Shown here piece by piece: positions 11,601 through 23,746 of a stretch of DNA of 64,000 nt. This stretch comes from Cheilinus undulatus (taxonomy: Eukaryota > Chordata > Actinopteri > Labriformes > Labridae): positions 6,794,207-6,858,206 of the forward strand of contig NC_054876.1 in assembly GCF_018320785.1 (NCBI RefSeq), in the 5' to 3' direction. Each line of letters starts with the position of its first letter. The first letter of the stretch is position 1. The notes under the pieces are model-generated. The model had not been told where the DNA came from and did not search any database. It worked only from the letters and a program-made list of their open reading frames with translations. The translations under genes and the position numbers were made by a program.

Positions 11601-12982
11601 GAAACAGGAAGTTTCTACTACTCAGACAGGCTCTAAACTGCCTCAAACTTAACTTTTTTAACATAAGACCTGCATGATGATTCAGTTGGTTTTGCACAAA
11701 GCTTGAAAAGACTTCATAGAAAGAAATTCGGCCCATGTATTAAACTTAATGGCTCATCTGTGGCTTGAGAAGGATTGGTGTCCATGAAAAGGAAGTTTCT
11801 TCTACTCAAACATACAGGCTCCAAACTGCCTCAGACTTTACATAATAAGCTTCAGACCTGCATGATGTTCTTCAGTGTATTTTGCACAGAGCCTAAAAGG
11901 AGGTCATAGCAGGAAATTTATTGAATTCATGTTCAGGATGTGTTTGGTCTCTCGCCATGAAACAGGAAGTTTCAACAACTCAAACTAGCAGGCATCAAAC
12001 TACCTCAGATTGTACTTAGATTAACTAAAGACCTGCAAGATTTGCTTCAATCAGTTAACATCATAATTAGACCTTCTATTCTCACTTCCTGTTTGTGTTT
12101 GAGACCTGGGAGTTGATCGCTCTTTGATAGGTCTGTGCCACGAGGCTTACACGTACCAAACCCTGACGTACGCCAGTTTGTTGAATGCCATTTTAATGCT
12201 GCTTCAAGGCTCAGTTCATAATTCTTTTCATAAAAATAAACCAAGCATGTTAGTATTAGTTTTCAGCTGCAATGGCGACATATTCGGCAGCCACATTGTC
12301 TGCTTCCAACAAATTTTAGTCAATTAACTTCTCTCCATGAGGTAAATGAGACCAGGACTACCTCTTATCCTGTTTAGTGTTGGGGATGCTGGGGTAAATC
12401 CCAGCTGTTATTGGAGGCAGGCTGGCCGTCAGTCACAGGGTTTTAAAGACACTAATGTTAATCTAATAAAGTCAACTCATCTTAGGGTTACCTCCTGTTA
12501 AAATGCTGCAACACATCCACCTGTCAGTCAGATTAAGCATGCTCCTAATTAAATTGAAAATAGATGAGATATAAGAAATTTTGCCAAACAAACGAGCTGT
12601 TCAGACCAAATTGTCTCTTAAGCTGGGCTGTAAGAATGCCTATTCTGCTGTTAAAGTTGGGTGTTTTAATTCGGGTGTTACTGGGACTTTCTGGGCTTTT
12701 GCAGCCACCGGAACTGCAGGGTGACCACTGGCTTCACTTACTAGGTTACTTGCTCAGATTGAGGGGTTTTTTTTCATCATGACTTCTTCTTTGTCTTCTC
12801 TAGGTGGTGTGGACACCGCCTCCGTTGGTGGTGTGTTCGACATCTCCAACGCTGACCGTCTGGGCTCCTCCGAGGTGGAGCAGGTCCAGCTGGTGGTTGA
12901 TGGTGTCAAGCTCATGGTGGAGATGGAGAAGAAGCTGGAGAAGGGAGAGGCCATCGACAGCATGATCCCCGCCCAGAAGTAA
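8645..12982 (+). CDS. ckm: Creatine kinase, muscle type
   Basis: The enzyme reversibly transfers phosphate between ATP and creatine in muscle cytosol and at the sarcomere. Coding exons: 8645-8837, 8922-9076, 10068-10200, 10285-10456, 10554-10677, 10802-10991 and 12804-12982. All have GT/AG borders with matching phases, and they sum to 1146 nt: 381 codons plus stop, the exact vertebrate M-type length. The N-terminal phosphagen-kinase domain begins [14 protein letters not shown]. The catalytic domain follows, with the nucleotide-binding block [13 protein letters not shown] and the reactive cysteine in [16 protein letters not shown] at residue 283. The protein ends in DSMIPAQK. The start follows a splice acceptor at 8629. 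GC-rich third positions set the exons apart from the AT-rich introns. Teleosts carry ckma and ckmb duplicates, and I cannot say which this is. Confidence 0.97.
9150..10050 (+). other. ckm intron 3, repeat-like AT-rich sequence
   Basis: The intron contains a tract with ggggaatttaaccatttaaatg (near 9410) that resembles sequence in 43780-44130, suggesting a shared interspersed repeat. No additional exon is needed, because the flanking exons join in phase 0. Confidence 0.45.
11485..12060 (+). repeat. Tandem repeat of about 190-197 bp, three copies, in ckm intron 7
   Basis: The marker ttttgcaca starts at 11493, 11690 and 11880. Each copy also carries ccatgaaa(c/a)aggaagttt, a caaactgcctcaga-like segment and agacctgcatgat. 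Copies are diverged but collinear, so this is a local tandem amplification. No splice-relevant or coding content is seen. Confidence 0.75.
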
Positions 12983-13305
12983 AGAGGGACAATGTTATGT
13001 TTTTCTCGTGACCATTCATGTGCAATCGAGCCAGCTGACATGGCGTGCAGAGGAAACCGCCGCTCATTCAGAGACTCTTGACTCTGCTCACCTCTTTTTC
13101 TTCCTTCCAGCTTTTTTTTTCTTCCTTTGTCCTATGACCTTTTTATTCACGTTCTCTGGTGTTGGTTGGTAACATCCTGGGATCAGCCTCCACTGAGCCA
13201 GGCTCGCCTGGCAGATGTGGCATCACCTACTTTTTGTTATAAAAAGTAAAAATTATTGAAGCTGTTCATACTGTTCAATAAAAACGTGCCCCATTTAAAA
13301 ACCAT
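12983..13305 (+). terminator. ckm: ckm 3' UTR and poly(A) signal
   Basis: The stop codon is at 12980-12982. A canonical AATAAA lies at 13277-13282, about 295 bp downstream, so cleavage is expected near 13295-13305. The 3' UTR is T-rich and shows no other gene. Confidence 0.8.
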
Positions 13306-13354
13306 GTGCATTTCTTTGGTCTGTTGTGCTGCTGCATGAAATATAACCTGAAAT

Positions 13355-13430
13355 ATTAATAATAATAATACATTTTATTTAAGGGTGCCTTTCATGACAG
13401 TCAAGGTCACCTTACAAAAAGTACAAAATT
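13355..13430 (-). mobile_element. LINE 3'-end fragment, reverse orientation
   Basis: The reverse complement reads as an L2-like 3' tail: a gaaaggcaccctta-type segment, then aaataaaatgtattattatt ending in an (att)n run. It sits head-on to the L2 fragment that follows on the other strand. Confidence 0.5.
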
Positions 13431-13559
13431 GTAAAAGTATTGATTGGTCTAAATCGTGAATAGCTTCAAAAGATTTGTCTGAAGGATTACCAAAAGCTTA
13501 GAGCAGTATTTTCAGAAAAATCAGTGCATACTGAGGATTTGACCAAATCTGCCTGCTAT

Positions 13560-14225
13560 CATCCCAACAACATCTCCAGACTCCGACCATCACTCCCTGA
13601 TTCTGTGGCTGAAACTCATTCATGCTTTCATAACCTCCCGCCTGGACTACTGTAATGGAGTCCTGTCTGGAGTACCCAGCAAAACCCTGGACAGGCTTCA
13701 GTACGTCCAAAACTCTGCAGCTAGAGTTCTCACCCGCACTAGACCCTGGCAACACATCACTCCGACCATCATCCACCTCCACTGGCTCCCTATCAAGTCC
13801 CGTATCATCTACAAAATCCTCCTCCTCACATACAAATCTCTCCATGCCCTGGCTCCTCAGTACCTTTCTGATCTCCTCCATCCATACACACCATCCCGCA
13901 ACCTTCAATCTTCAGACACTGGCCTACTTTCCATACCCAAAACCAAACTCCGAACCTATGGAGACAGAGCCATCAGTGCTGCAGCTCCCACCCTCTGGAA
14001 CACTCTTCCTGCAGACATCCATAGCGCTCCATCTCTGGACATTTTCAAAAAAACATCTCAAGCACCACCTGTTCACCACAGCCTACAGTCTTCACTAAAC
14101 CACCCCTTACACTCATCCTACCCCTCACATAGTCTGTCCATGTCTATGTGTTCCTGTAAAGCGTCCTTGGGTTTCTTGAAAGGCGCTATATAAATTCAAG
14201 ATATTATTATTATTACTATTATTAT
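13560..14225 (+). mobile_element. 5'-truncated L2-clade LINE (reverse transcriptase C-terminal part and tail)
   Basis: One frame reads through a typical L2/CR1-type C-terminal region: SRLDYCNGVLSG, LDRLQYVQNSAARVLTR, HLHWLPIKSRIIYKILLLTY, LAPQYLSDLL, YGDRAISAAAPTLWNTLP. It then loses similarity near the usual stop. The 3' end has ggcgctatataaat followed by an (att)n microsatellite, the standard L2 tail. It is 5'-truncated, as is usual. A longer out-of-frame ATG frame over the same bases is not the protein. Confidence 0.85.
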
Positions 14226-14649
14226 TTAGTGGTGCTGTGGGTCAGTTAGGGTGCAAATGTGGACATTTAAGCACAAAGGATTTCAATTCTTCAATTCTTC
14301 CTTTTGTTCTTAGGTCACTCCTTGCTTTTGGAGACTTTTCTCATATGCCTTTAACTCATGGTATTTTACTCAAAGGGGAAAAAAACAATGGAGGATGCAT
14401 TGAAGACTGTTAAAGATTTGATGTTTGTAGGTTATTAATAGTGCTTCTCTTTCAGTAAATCTATGGTTATGTGTAAAATGGCTTTATTTTAATTGGGCTA
14501 ACTCATTCATTTAAACTCTGCTGGCCAAATATGTGAACCACCTGATCCTATATCAGTATTATTTAGCCATACGTTTCATACGTAACATAATTTATAATTT
14601 TAAATTTGTCACTCAACATTAGTGGTTAGACTGTGTCGCAGCCTACAAA

Positions 14650-15770
14650 AGGCTGAGAAATGATAATATGAATGCAGATGCTCTGACACGATGCTTCCAT
14701 TCAAGCAGCTTCAACAAGAATTTAATAAAAATTCAAAATTGTTTACATACAGTGCTTAACAAATTTATTAGACCACCTGTCATATTTGTCTCAGAGACCA
14801 TCCAGCATCATGAAGTGCTTTAATGCGGACTCTTTCATTTTCAGTGAGCTCTCCACATTTTACTATTTTGAACAGGAATGAGGGATTTCAAACTGAATTC
14901 ACCCAAATTTGAGCCGGCTCACTGGGCTTCTCTGAGAAGTCAGAAATGAATCAAGCATAACATTCAACCACTAAAACTAATTTTTCTGTTCAGGAATGCA
15001 AGTAAATAACTTTGACATATTAATCGAGAAATATTAATGTGCTTTACTATTTTTAATTAGTAATTACCAATGCTGTTAATTTAGGGCAGCCGTGGCATAA
15101 ACCTTACTTTGGTTAGGGTTAGGGTGGTCTAATACATTTGTTAAGCACTGTAGGTACAAAGTTTCTTTTGGTTCGAAACATTTGCATTTCCTTAATCACT
15201 CAATCATTCACAAAAACTGTTCATTAATTTAGTATCACTTTCCTTTTACAAGCAAATAAAATAAAAACAGGTAAATAAACAACAATATCTTAGTTTAACA
15301 GCTTCTATTATGTCTTTCTTTCATCTTTATACTTCTTGTTTCTTATATTCTTGTTTTTAGGTGAACTATAAAGCATAAGATCTCCTCACACAAACTAAGC
15401 ACTGTAAATATATCCATGAAACAAATCAAAATAGTGTCTTTCTCTGTCTTCTTGTATATCTTACTCAGCTGCATGTTTTACAAATACAAACGCACTGAAT
15501 TGTGCCATGACTTGTGGTGCTGCGTGGACAACAGATAGAACCAAGCTAACTAGCTTAAAACAGTCACAAGTTAGTCTTAAAATGTAAATAACCCAACCAA
15601 AACGCTTAAGCTTCAGCTAAAAATACTTAAAATAAAACCTTTACAAATGTTTTTCAAGGATAAACACAAATAAATATTCATTTATTACCTGAGAAATGAT
15701 AATATGAATGAAGATGCTCTGACACATGCTGTCATTCAAGCAGCTTCAGCAAGAATGAGGCATCATGGCG
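14650..15770 (+). repeat. Direct 65-70-bp duplication flanking about 1 kb
   Basis: The segment beginning gagaaatgataatatgaatg near 14655 recurs near 15692 with few changes, each copy running through gatgctctgacac and attcaagcagcttca. The 1-kb interval between holds the small Tc1-type element at 14750-15150 plus AT-rich sequence. This could be a tandem segmental duplication that diverged, or long-terminal-like repeats of an unclassified insertion. Confidence 0.55.
14750..15150 (-). mobile_element. 401-bp Tc1/mariner-type MITE, copy 1
   Basis: The terminal inverted repeats start cagtgcttaacaaattta on both ends, with TA directly outside each end (14748-14749 and 15151-15152), the Tc1/mariner target. 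It is an inverted-orientation relative of 60071-60590. Both share a segment that corresponds to the start of a transposase gene. Confidence 0.85.
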
Positions 15771-16119
15771 GAGAGCTCCCCCTTCTGGCCTAAGCAGGCA
15801 TGACTAATCAATCACAGACAGCATTTCTCAGAAAGACTTAGGAGGTGCACAGTTGAACGACCCATGACAGGAAAATCCTTATAGTCTGAGTACTTTCAAC
15901 ATAAAACAGTTTTAAAAGTGTTTCAAACCTTTTTAAAAGGATTCTGTTTTTAACACTTACGTCCTTTTAACCATTTTTATGACCCTTTTAACAATTAAAT
16001 CCCATTTCTAGGCCACTGCTACTGTTTTAATCACTACTACTCGATTTTTAGCTGACTGCATTTCAAAATAAAATTCAGACTGTTACAACTGCAACAAGAG
16101 GGTTGTTGAGCACGTATAG
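15151..16119. other. Intergenic, no gene recognised
   Basis: AT-rich sequence containing the second copy of the direct duplication described at 14650-15770. No exon or RNA gene is visible. Confidence 0.5.
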
Positions 16120-16680
16120 CAGGGGTGTCAAACTCAAGGCGCAGGGGCCAAATCTGGCCCGTGGTACAGTTGTATCAGGCCCACAAGATCATCAATCTTT
16201 CTTTTCTAACTGGCCCACCAGTATGAGGTCTGCAGATTCCCTCCAGTATAAAAATGTAAAATTTATCTTGAGGATTCTAAATATTCTTGTTCAATCATAA
16301 AAATCTGAAATAAAGAGTAAAATAATTTGATAAAGTCAGGAAGGTGAGAAAAGAAATTAATGTTGTCATTTCATATTTTCAATTTTGCATCAAACATTTC
16401 TGACTTACACGTATGATTTTGCCTTTTTTCATGTTTTGGTTTTTTCGTATCATATTTCAACCTTGAAGATTCACAATTTAAAATTCTAAGTCATACTTTT
16501 ACTTTTTAAACTTGGGATTTTGACTTTCTAACTCAAATATTTGCCTGTTAAAAATAGTATTTTGCCTTTAAATTTTGTGTTTCGACCTTCTGAACCAGTA
16601 AGCTTGACTTTATCCAGACTTTAAGCCTTTAAACTCATCATTTTGACATTTTTCATCTCAGAATGATTTATCATCAGTGT
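16120..16680. mobile_element. hAT-like element fragment, inverted relative of 3018-3876
   Basis: It starts with caggggtgtcaaactcaagg and a ggccaaatctggcccgtgg segment, which match the reverse complement of the right end of 3018-3876. A low-complexity tract follows in which ttttgacttt-like words recur, the complement of the purine-rich core of that element. The right end is not clear. Confidence 0.6.
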
Positions 16681-18001
16681 TGTATTTTGGGGAATTCTTT
16701 GAGACTTTCAGGAATTTAAATGGGATTTTTTGGGGGAAATATTTTGTTTAAAACTCAGGCAATATCACTGGAATATTTAAAGGACTCTTAGAACTTTTGG
16801 GGCACTTTTTAGGGGAAACTTTAAAAATTGTTTGCAAGAACATTCTTTTAAGAAATTTAGACATTTGTGTTAATATTAGACGTCATTTGTGGTCAAAATG
16901 AATTCCTGTTCACAGATCAGGTTGGGCCTTTAAACTAATTAGGTCCTAATAATGAAAATAGTGAAAGAAACTTTAGTATTCCAAACAAAAGCTCAGGCCT
17001 CAGGAGGCTATGAGCATGTGTCAATACCATTAGTGGTTACAGTATTTTTTTTGTGTGAACTACAGTCCACAAGGGGGAGACATTTGTAAAGTAATGATAG
17101 GGTATGTCCACCCAGCCATCTATTCTGTGCTCATTGCAGTTTGGTGCTGTAAACACCAGTTTTAGTACACTTATGTGGTAATGCAGTCAGTCTTTTAAGG
17201 TTCCTGGTTGTTTTAAGGATAATATCATGCAGTGGTGCCGTATCAGGCTACATTTTCCCTCTGGCAAGGTCAAAATCAAATCTAATGTCTTTGGAAGAGC
17301 AAATGAGGCTTGAATTGAGGCCTAAAATCATCTTGTGCGTAGTCAGCCTGAACCCTAACTCCTGGTATGCCGTATGAGTTTCCTACTTGGCTTCCTTTTG
17401 TCAAAACTTGGAAAAATTACAAAAATTACATTCTCGACTCGTTCCATTGTAACAGAGACTCCTTCTTGTTGCTTTTCTCTGGGCCGGTTCCCACATTTAA
17501 TCGACCTAAATAAATCAAAGCTGATTCCTTTCCTGCTTATGTCATAGCTCAGAGGCCTGAAAGGGTAGAGTACGGAGACTGAGACAAGACCAAAACCATA
17601 AGAATCAATATTTTTAAAACACAAGGTTGAACAGTTAAAGAGCATTCTCTCTTTAATTTTAGTTTTCTGTTTAATACATTTGGTGGATAAAAACAAGGTG
17701 TCTGCACCTCCTTCAAATCACAACATGCAACAATCTCAAATTTAACAAATTTGTTCAACTAACTTCTTGCAAAAATAAATCCTTGTATGTCTTTAAAAAC
17801 CACTGACAAGTCTGGAATATTTTAAATACCTGAAAATGAGATGTTTATCTAGACTTGTCAGCTGAATGAGGCCTAAAGAGATATTTCTGACTAGAAATAA
17901 GATTGATTGATGCAGGTGTAGCTATTTGTTGTTTTAGCAAGTGCTTCTCCTTATTATCACATTAATGAAGTCAAAGAAAAGCAAACTGGTGCTGGTCTGG
18001 A
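16680..18001. other. Intergenic with degraded repeats
   Basis: A segment near 17050 (ctacagtccacaaggggga) recurs near 20375, and a gagacaagaccaa motif near 17580 belongs to the same family as 18590-18680. No gene is recognised. Confidence 0.45.
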
Positions 18002-18433
18002 CTAACCTGACACGCCAAATGGATTTGTTTCACACATCCATCTGGAAAATCTTTGATATACAGCCCATAAAGGAAAGGGCGGAGCCTTTAAAAAAAAAAA
18101 ACTCGGAGGGTGATTAGATGAATATTCTGTCTGTCACATCTTTACGGGCCAATCAGAGCAAAAAAACACGTGACGTCATTACAGCTACCGAGGAATAAAC
18201 TCCATATAAAACTGCATAATGCAAACGTGTCAGAACATGACTTCTGTCATTTTTGAAAAGAAAACAGCTCAGTGTTGTTCTTTGTTCTTCTTTCAATGAA
18301 GAAAAGTCGTCAAGTTCTGACAAAACCGGCGTTTTTTCAGCATTCACGCTAATGTCTTCTGCCATAACTGCACCGGTCTCTTGTTGCAGCTTTCTTACGC
18401 CATGACTCCGCCGTACCTGAAAGTACTGCCCCT
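18002..18433 (-). mobile_element. Interspersed element with a short conserved reading frame, copy A
   Basis: The minus strand matches 55210-55684 over the whole length, from ggggcagtactttcagg to caggttag. The shared part includes a reading frame starting MAEDIS (ATG at 18365) whose next 40 residues are alike in both copies (KT.VLSEL, SSLKEE.RT.LSCFL, with dots for differences). The SSLKEEQRT-FL pattern resembles the region just before the Walker A motif of RecQ-like helicases, but the helicase motifs themselves are absent. I infer a non-autonomous repeat that carries a truncated helicase-like 5' exon. Confidence 0.6.
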
Positions 18434-18544
18434 CATCGTTGATTGGTGCTGTCACTTTCTAGCGGGCCCAAACGGTTCAGACGGGAGCTTTGCAAGATGG
18501 ATTCGCCAGTGAGAAACAAGGATGCGGGCGTATCCATCTGCTTT

Positions 18545-18690
18545 GTGAGGTTTAGGGCTTGACTGGTCTTGATGGAAAATCCTGAGTCTGGCCAGTCCGA
18601 GACAAGACAAGACCAAGACATTCAAAATCTGGTCTTGAGACCGGTCTTAAGACCAAGACTGTTCTTGAGTACAACAACACTAGTGCTTAC
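18545..18690. repeat. Palindromic 'gagaccggtcttaagacc' repeat
   Basis: The tract ggtcttgagaccggtcttaagaccaagac is a dense set of short inverted repeats, a familiar pattern at the end of a fish hAT-type element. A gagacaagacc relative lies near 17580 and may be the other end, which would make the 18002-18433 copy an insertion inside it. Confidence 0.4.
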
Positions 18691-18699
18691 AGTCACTAC

Positions 18700-21107
18700 A
18701 TCACCACCACAACACTACTACAGCACTCTAAAGAGGAAATTACTGGACACCTTGAAAAAACTGACCTTATTGTTAATAATCAAGGAGGGTTTTTTTTTTT
18801 TTTTGGATTGCTGCTTGTTAACTTGAATTTGAAAAACTTAATTTTATCAATTTGATTTTTTTTTTAAACTGTAGGTCAACAATTTTCCTTTTGTAGTTTG
18901 CATCAGTTCATAACCTTTTTATTTTCATTTTCTACACATGTGGAACAAACTCCCAGAAACCTGCAGGTCTGCTGAAATTCTTTCGAATCTCTGTTAAGGA
19001 CTCAACTGCTTACAGCCATCTTTCTTTAAATTATGTTCATGTTAAAACATTTTATTTTTCAACATTTTAGCATTAGTAAAACACCAATTCTAAACTTTAC
19101 AAAACAACTTTTCAGGATCTTAATGTGCATTTTTAATTATCATGTACAATTTAGTATTTTAAGCCCCTATAAGAAACTTTCATGTTTTGTTGATCTTGGT
19201 GCCCTCTTGTGGACAAAGCAGTATCTCTGTTCTCCATATTGGAGCAAGATCTAGTCATGCTGATAATGATCATTCTTCACTCTGTAATTTTGCCTGGCAT
19301 AGAGTATTAATGTCAGAACACCTATGAACAAAAAAAGAACATCACCTGTGGTCATGTGTGGTTAAATCTTATCATACACAGATAATGGGCAGATTGGAAA
19401 TCTTGTGTCAATCAAGTCAGCCATCAGTGTTTAAACCCTTAAAAAATCCAAGGGCCCACGGGCAGGTCAGCATGTTTTTTTTAGTTGAACTACCCAGTTC
19501 AGCCAGGAGCACTCTTGTCATATATTTAACCATTTTATTGTATAATGAATTTACAGTTTTACCCGGTGGAGAAGGCTTTGCTCCAAAGATGCTCCCTGGG
19601 TTAGTCAGCGGCATGCTTTGACTTTCCAGGGAGCGCCTGGCTAGAATCCCTGCAGATACATTTATGACAATGCGTACTGAACACAATGACATTAGTTCAG
19701 AAGAAATTAATCCTTTTTAGCTAAATCTGAATATGAGGGTAAAACACAATTTATGCTACGAAGGAGGAGGCTGAGGTGGAGGAAGAGAAGCTTTGCCAGC
19801 AGAAGCGCGGTGCATCAGCATTGATCCAAGCAGGGATCAATGAGACGTACATCATATTTAAATGGACCCTGATGAGAAAGAGCTGTGATTGGCTGTGGGA
19901 GCTGAGAGGCGATAGTTAGAATCACGGCTGGGTGTACGACTACCATGTCCTGTATGAACTAACGTTAGACTTCATTTATTTACAAAATGACTGTTGTTAA
20001 GTTTACCACAGTGTTACACATCCACAGAAAGCTCTGATTTTCAGGATTCTGACCATGTTAGCTATTCCAGAAAAATGCATAAACTCTTTTAAATAACTGT
20101 TAAAAACTCACTTGTTTCTAGTCATCTTTTGTTGAATTATTTTGTGAAATATTCTCAAATTAATTTTCTAATTACAACACTGCACTGCAACCTTTTATTC
20201 ATATTTTGTTATTTTCTAGTGATATTTTGCTTATTTTTGCTCTATTTCTTTTCTTTCTTTGTTTTTATCTTTTTGCTGCTTTTATCGACTGTTTTAATAA
20301 CTTCTTTTTTTTCTTCTTGTGTTTCTTTTCCCTTTTTGTCATCATTGTCTGATGTCTTTACATTAATGCACTGCTACAGTCCACAAGGTGGAGACATTTT
20401 TAAAGTCACTCAGTCAAAAAAAAATGTTTTTCAAGCTGCACTAAAAAATCACTGAAGCCTATTTCTGTGTGGTCAGTATGGTGTGAGTAGGTCTGGACAG
20501 GTGTTTATCTTTTTCTGCTTGAACTTCTTTTCCTTTCATGACTTGTATCATCTCAGTTTGTGCAGCTCTTTCCTTTTGTGAATGATTAAGGTGCTGTGTG
20601 ATGAGTCTTTATTGAACTGGATTGTATGCATCATGGAAATCGTACCTCCCAATTAAAATAGGTCTCAGGTTCTTATGTTATTTAGATTGACCGCTTTTTG
20701 TGGTGCCATGGTCAATTAATAGTTAATAAAGACCGGAAGACTGCCCTCCTAAAATACTGCCCAGTCCTGGTTCTAACTTTAACCCCCACCCCTAGATTTC
20801 AAGTGCCCCCTTGCCCCTTGAAACCATGTAACAAAATGGGATAACACTTTAAGTTCCAATGAAACCAAGTTGTATGTCTGTCACATTTTGCTTTTACATC
20901 CATATCAGTGCACCATAATCATAAACCGCTTCTATATGCAGAGTAAAGGTCAGAGCAGTCATGTCTGCTGTAGATAGGGAGGTTTCCTATGGGGACAAAG
21001 TGTCAGCTCCTCCTGCAGCCTGGTTAAACTGTGGGTGATAAATCCCTTTCAGGTATTTTATGAAGTCTGCAGCTGAAACAATTCAGATCTATAAAGATGA
21101 CTGAGTA
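18700..21107. other. Intergenic, no gene recognised
   Basis: Mostly AT-rich sequence with T runs. A GC-richer patch at 19755-19930 (gaggaggctgaggtggagg) looks like another interspersed repeat. No gene is supported. Confidence 0.45.
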
Positions 21108-21348
21108 CAGCCACAATTCCAAAAAAGTTGGAGCGCTGTGTAAATGTAATTAAGAGCAGCATGAAATAAGTTTAAAATCTCATAAAACCATGCTTTATTC
21201 ACAACAGAGCACAAACAACAGATCAGGTGATGAAACTGTGATATTTTCCATTTAATGAAAAATATTAGTTCATTTTGAAATTGATGACAGCAACATGTCT
21301 CTAAAAAGTAGGGACAGGATAGGAGGCTGTAGAAGTAGTGGTACAAAC

Positions 21349-22069
21349 TAGGGCTGGGAAATTAATCGCACATTAGATTAAATTGCAATAAGGCCTGCTG
21401 CAATTTTCAAATCGCAGAAGTTGCAATATTTCTTTAACTTGAAATGCTTGAAATGTGTCAAAATACCAGTTTAATAAAGCAATTTTTTGCAGCAGCAGAG
21501 ATTCTATGCACGTTATGCAAACATTCAAGTGTCGATTTTTTATAATGGTTTACAAAAATCCTCCATTTTGTGTTTTATGTATGTTTTTCTTAATCAAAAT
21601 GAGTGACATAAAAATGATAATGTCCTCAAACAAAGCAAATGACATCACATTTGTAATACAAGCAAAAAATAGTTATCTCATTCTGTGTAGAGCTGATGAA
21701 GCCTAGCGTTACTTCACAAAAGTCATACCCCAGCTGAGATCAGCTGGTAGCCAGCCTCACCTCCCCCACCCCAGCCTCCTCCTTTATAGAGTAAATCTAG
21801 TTGAACCCCCATATTGTATTGTACCCAATACCCAATACAATACCTCATATTGTATTGTATTGTATTGTATTGTATATTCAGATTCATGCTACTATGGATT
21901 AATTGCTTATTAATATGCATGGTCTTATTTATGGAATTATTTATTGCTTGAATTTGTAAAAAAAAAAAAACACACAAGATTAGCCCAAGAATAATCCCAA
22001 ATTAAACTGAATCGCAATATTAGGGAAAAAAATTGCAATTAGATTATTTTTGCAAATCGTTCAGCCCTG
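21349..22069. mobile_element. 721-bp non-autonomous hAT-like element inside the Tc1-like element
   Basis: Its ends are tagggctggg and, as reverse complement, cagggctgaacga. The flanking 8-mers gtacaaac (21341-21348) and gtccaaat (22070-22077) agree at 6 of 8 positions and fit a hAT target duplication. Tc1-like sequence resumes on both sides. The interior contains a (tattg)n run near 21850. Confidence 0.75.
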
Positions 22070-22660
22070 GTCCAAATGAAAAAAGCTGGAGGAGAATTTT
22101 GCGACCTGTCAGGTTAATTGGCAACCATTCAAACATGGAAGATTTTAGAGCGGCGGACTCTCTAAGAAGTACAGATAGGCGATGGACAAAGCTCCAGTCA
22201 ACATTTTTTGCCACACCAGAAGACAATTTTAACCAATCAACGGTATTTGAGGAGAATGAGGCGGTAGCTATGGGCGGGATTTAGTTGTACTGGAATAACT
22301 GTATAGTAATGGCTGCCACCAGAATAGCAATTACCTCGGCTGTAGCTATAATAAAGCGGCAGTTTTATGAGAACTTTACTACATTTCTTTATCAAAACTG
22401 AGGCTGGACGATTTGGGAAAATTATCTAATTGTGATTTTTTTTCCCCCCAATATTATGGTTGCGATTTGATATGCGATTGTTTCTTAAGTTCCTCATCTT
22501 ATGTATTTTCCAACAAAAACACAAGCAATAAATCGTTCTACATTACAACCAGCACAATATTAGACTAAACAAAGGCTCAACAGTTTTGAAAAAATATCTA
22601 ATTTTGATGAGTTTCACTCATATCAGTGTTAATTTTGTCGACTAAAACTATGACCAAAAC

Positions 22661-22812
22661 CAGTAGTTGAGTGGTTAAGGCAGCTATATAAGCAGGCAAC
22701 CGGGGTTCGAATCTGGCCCGTGGCACTATTTCCTGCATGTCTCTCCCTCTTCCCTGTTTCCAACTCAGTCCACTGTCCTATCAAATAAAGGCAAAAATGC
22801 CAAAAAAAAATC
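22661..22812 (+). mobile_element. tRNA-derived SINE, copy 1
   Basis: A polymerase III A box (gtggttaaggc, about 22671) and B box (ggttcgaatc, 22704-22713) are followed by a tRNA-unrelated body (ctgcatgtctctccctcttc, ctgtcctatcaaataaaggc) and an A-rich tail. Imperfect flanking repeats (taaaactatgac / taaaattatgac) lie on either side. It is the same family as 41296-41484 and 63776-63958. It is not a functional tRNA: the cloverleaf does not close. Confidence 0.85.
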
Positions 22813-23257
22813 TAAAATTATGACTAAAACTATTCGTCGACAGCCTTTTTTCCATGACAAAAACTAGACTAAAACTAACAAAAATAGATCTTTGATGACT
22901 AAAACTACCAAAAACTAAGTTTAGTTTTTGTCAAGATGACTAAAACTAGACTAAAATGTAATTTAGTTTTTGTCAGACATTCAAAATCCATGATGACTTT
23001 CCACTGTGGGTAAATCTGTCAAAAAACAATGTAGCTGCAGCTCTTCTGCCTCTCAGCTGTAGAAAGCAGGTTTGGCAGTGTGCAGAGAACACACGACCAT
23101 GATTTGATACCAGATTTAGGCAAGAGAATAAATGCTTGGACTAAAAGTAAAGACTATAATGTGAGGACTTTTTATGGACTAAAACTAGACTAAAATGTTT
23201 TGCGTTTTTGTTGACTAAACCATGAAAATTAAAATGCATTTCATTCAAGACTAAAAC

Positions 23258-23746
23258 TGTGGTGTATTCGGACCGTGAGTTTTATTTTGTATTTTATTCT
23301 TGTGATACTTCTGGTCGCCGACTTCCTGCATCCATTGTTTTGTTGGGTAACTTGTCAGTGTTTCTGCTGAGGTTCACCACCCCCCCACGGCGCTGCAGAG
23401 AGTGATCACACCTGCTGCTAATCATCCAATCTCGACTACCTACAAGAGGCTGCTCGTGAATCTCTGCAGTGCCAGAGTTTTGCTTTTACTCACTTGTGGT
23501 AAATCTCAAGCGCTCGGCCTTCCTAACTCTTGTGCATATTTGAATGATTCTAGTACTTACCTGTTGGCTTTTTTCTTACGTGTCTCTCTGTTCTTTTCCA
23601 GTGCCTCACTCCACACTCACCTGCAGCTTTGTACAGTACTCTCTCCCACGACGATTCACTGGACCCACTCCCCCTTGTCATCAATAAAACCTTTCAAACC
23701 GTTTCATCATCTGCATTTTGGGTTCTTCCACTACTCACACGTCACA
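23258..23746 (+). mobile_element. Solo LTR (489 bp), probably Gypsy type
   Basis: The sequence starts tgtggtgtattc and ends gtcaca, with TG...CA borders. The direct repeat taaaac flanks it (23252-23257 and 23747-23752). An AATAAA lies near the 3' side (about 23695), as in an LTR R region. No internal gag/pol sequence or second LTR is present, so recombination between LTRs is inferred. The superfamily is a guess from general LTR appearance. Confidence 0.7.

Noticed and set aside
13655..14098. 147-codon + strand frame
   Set aside because: It is the wrong frame over an L2 LINE. The real L2 protein similarity is in another frame of the same bases.
22661..22740. tRNA gene
   Set aside because: A and B boxes are present, but the cloverleaf does not form and a shared body and A-rich tail follow. 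This and the copies at 41296 and 63776 are SINEs.
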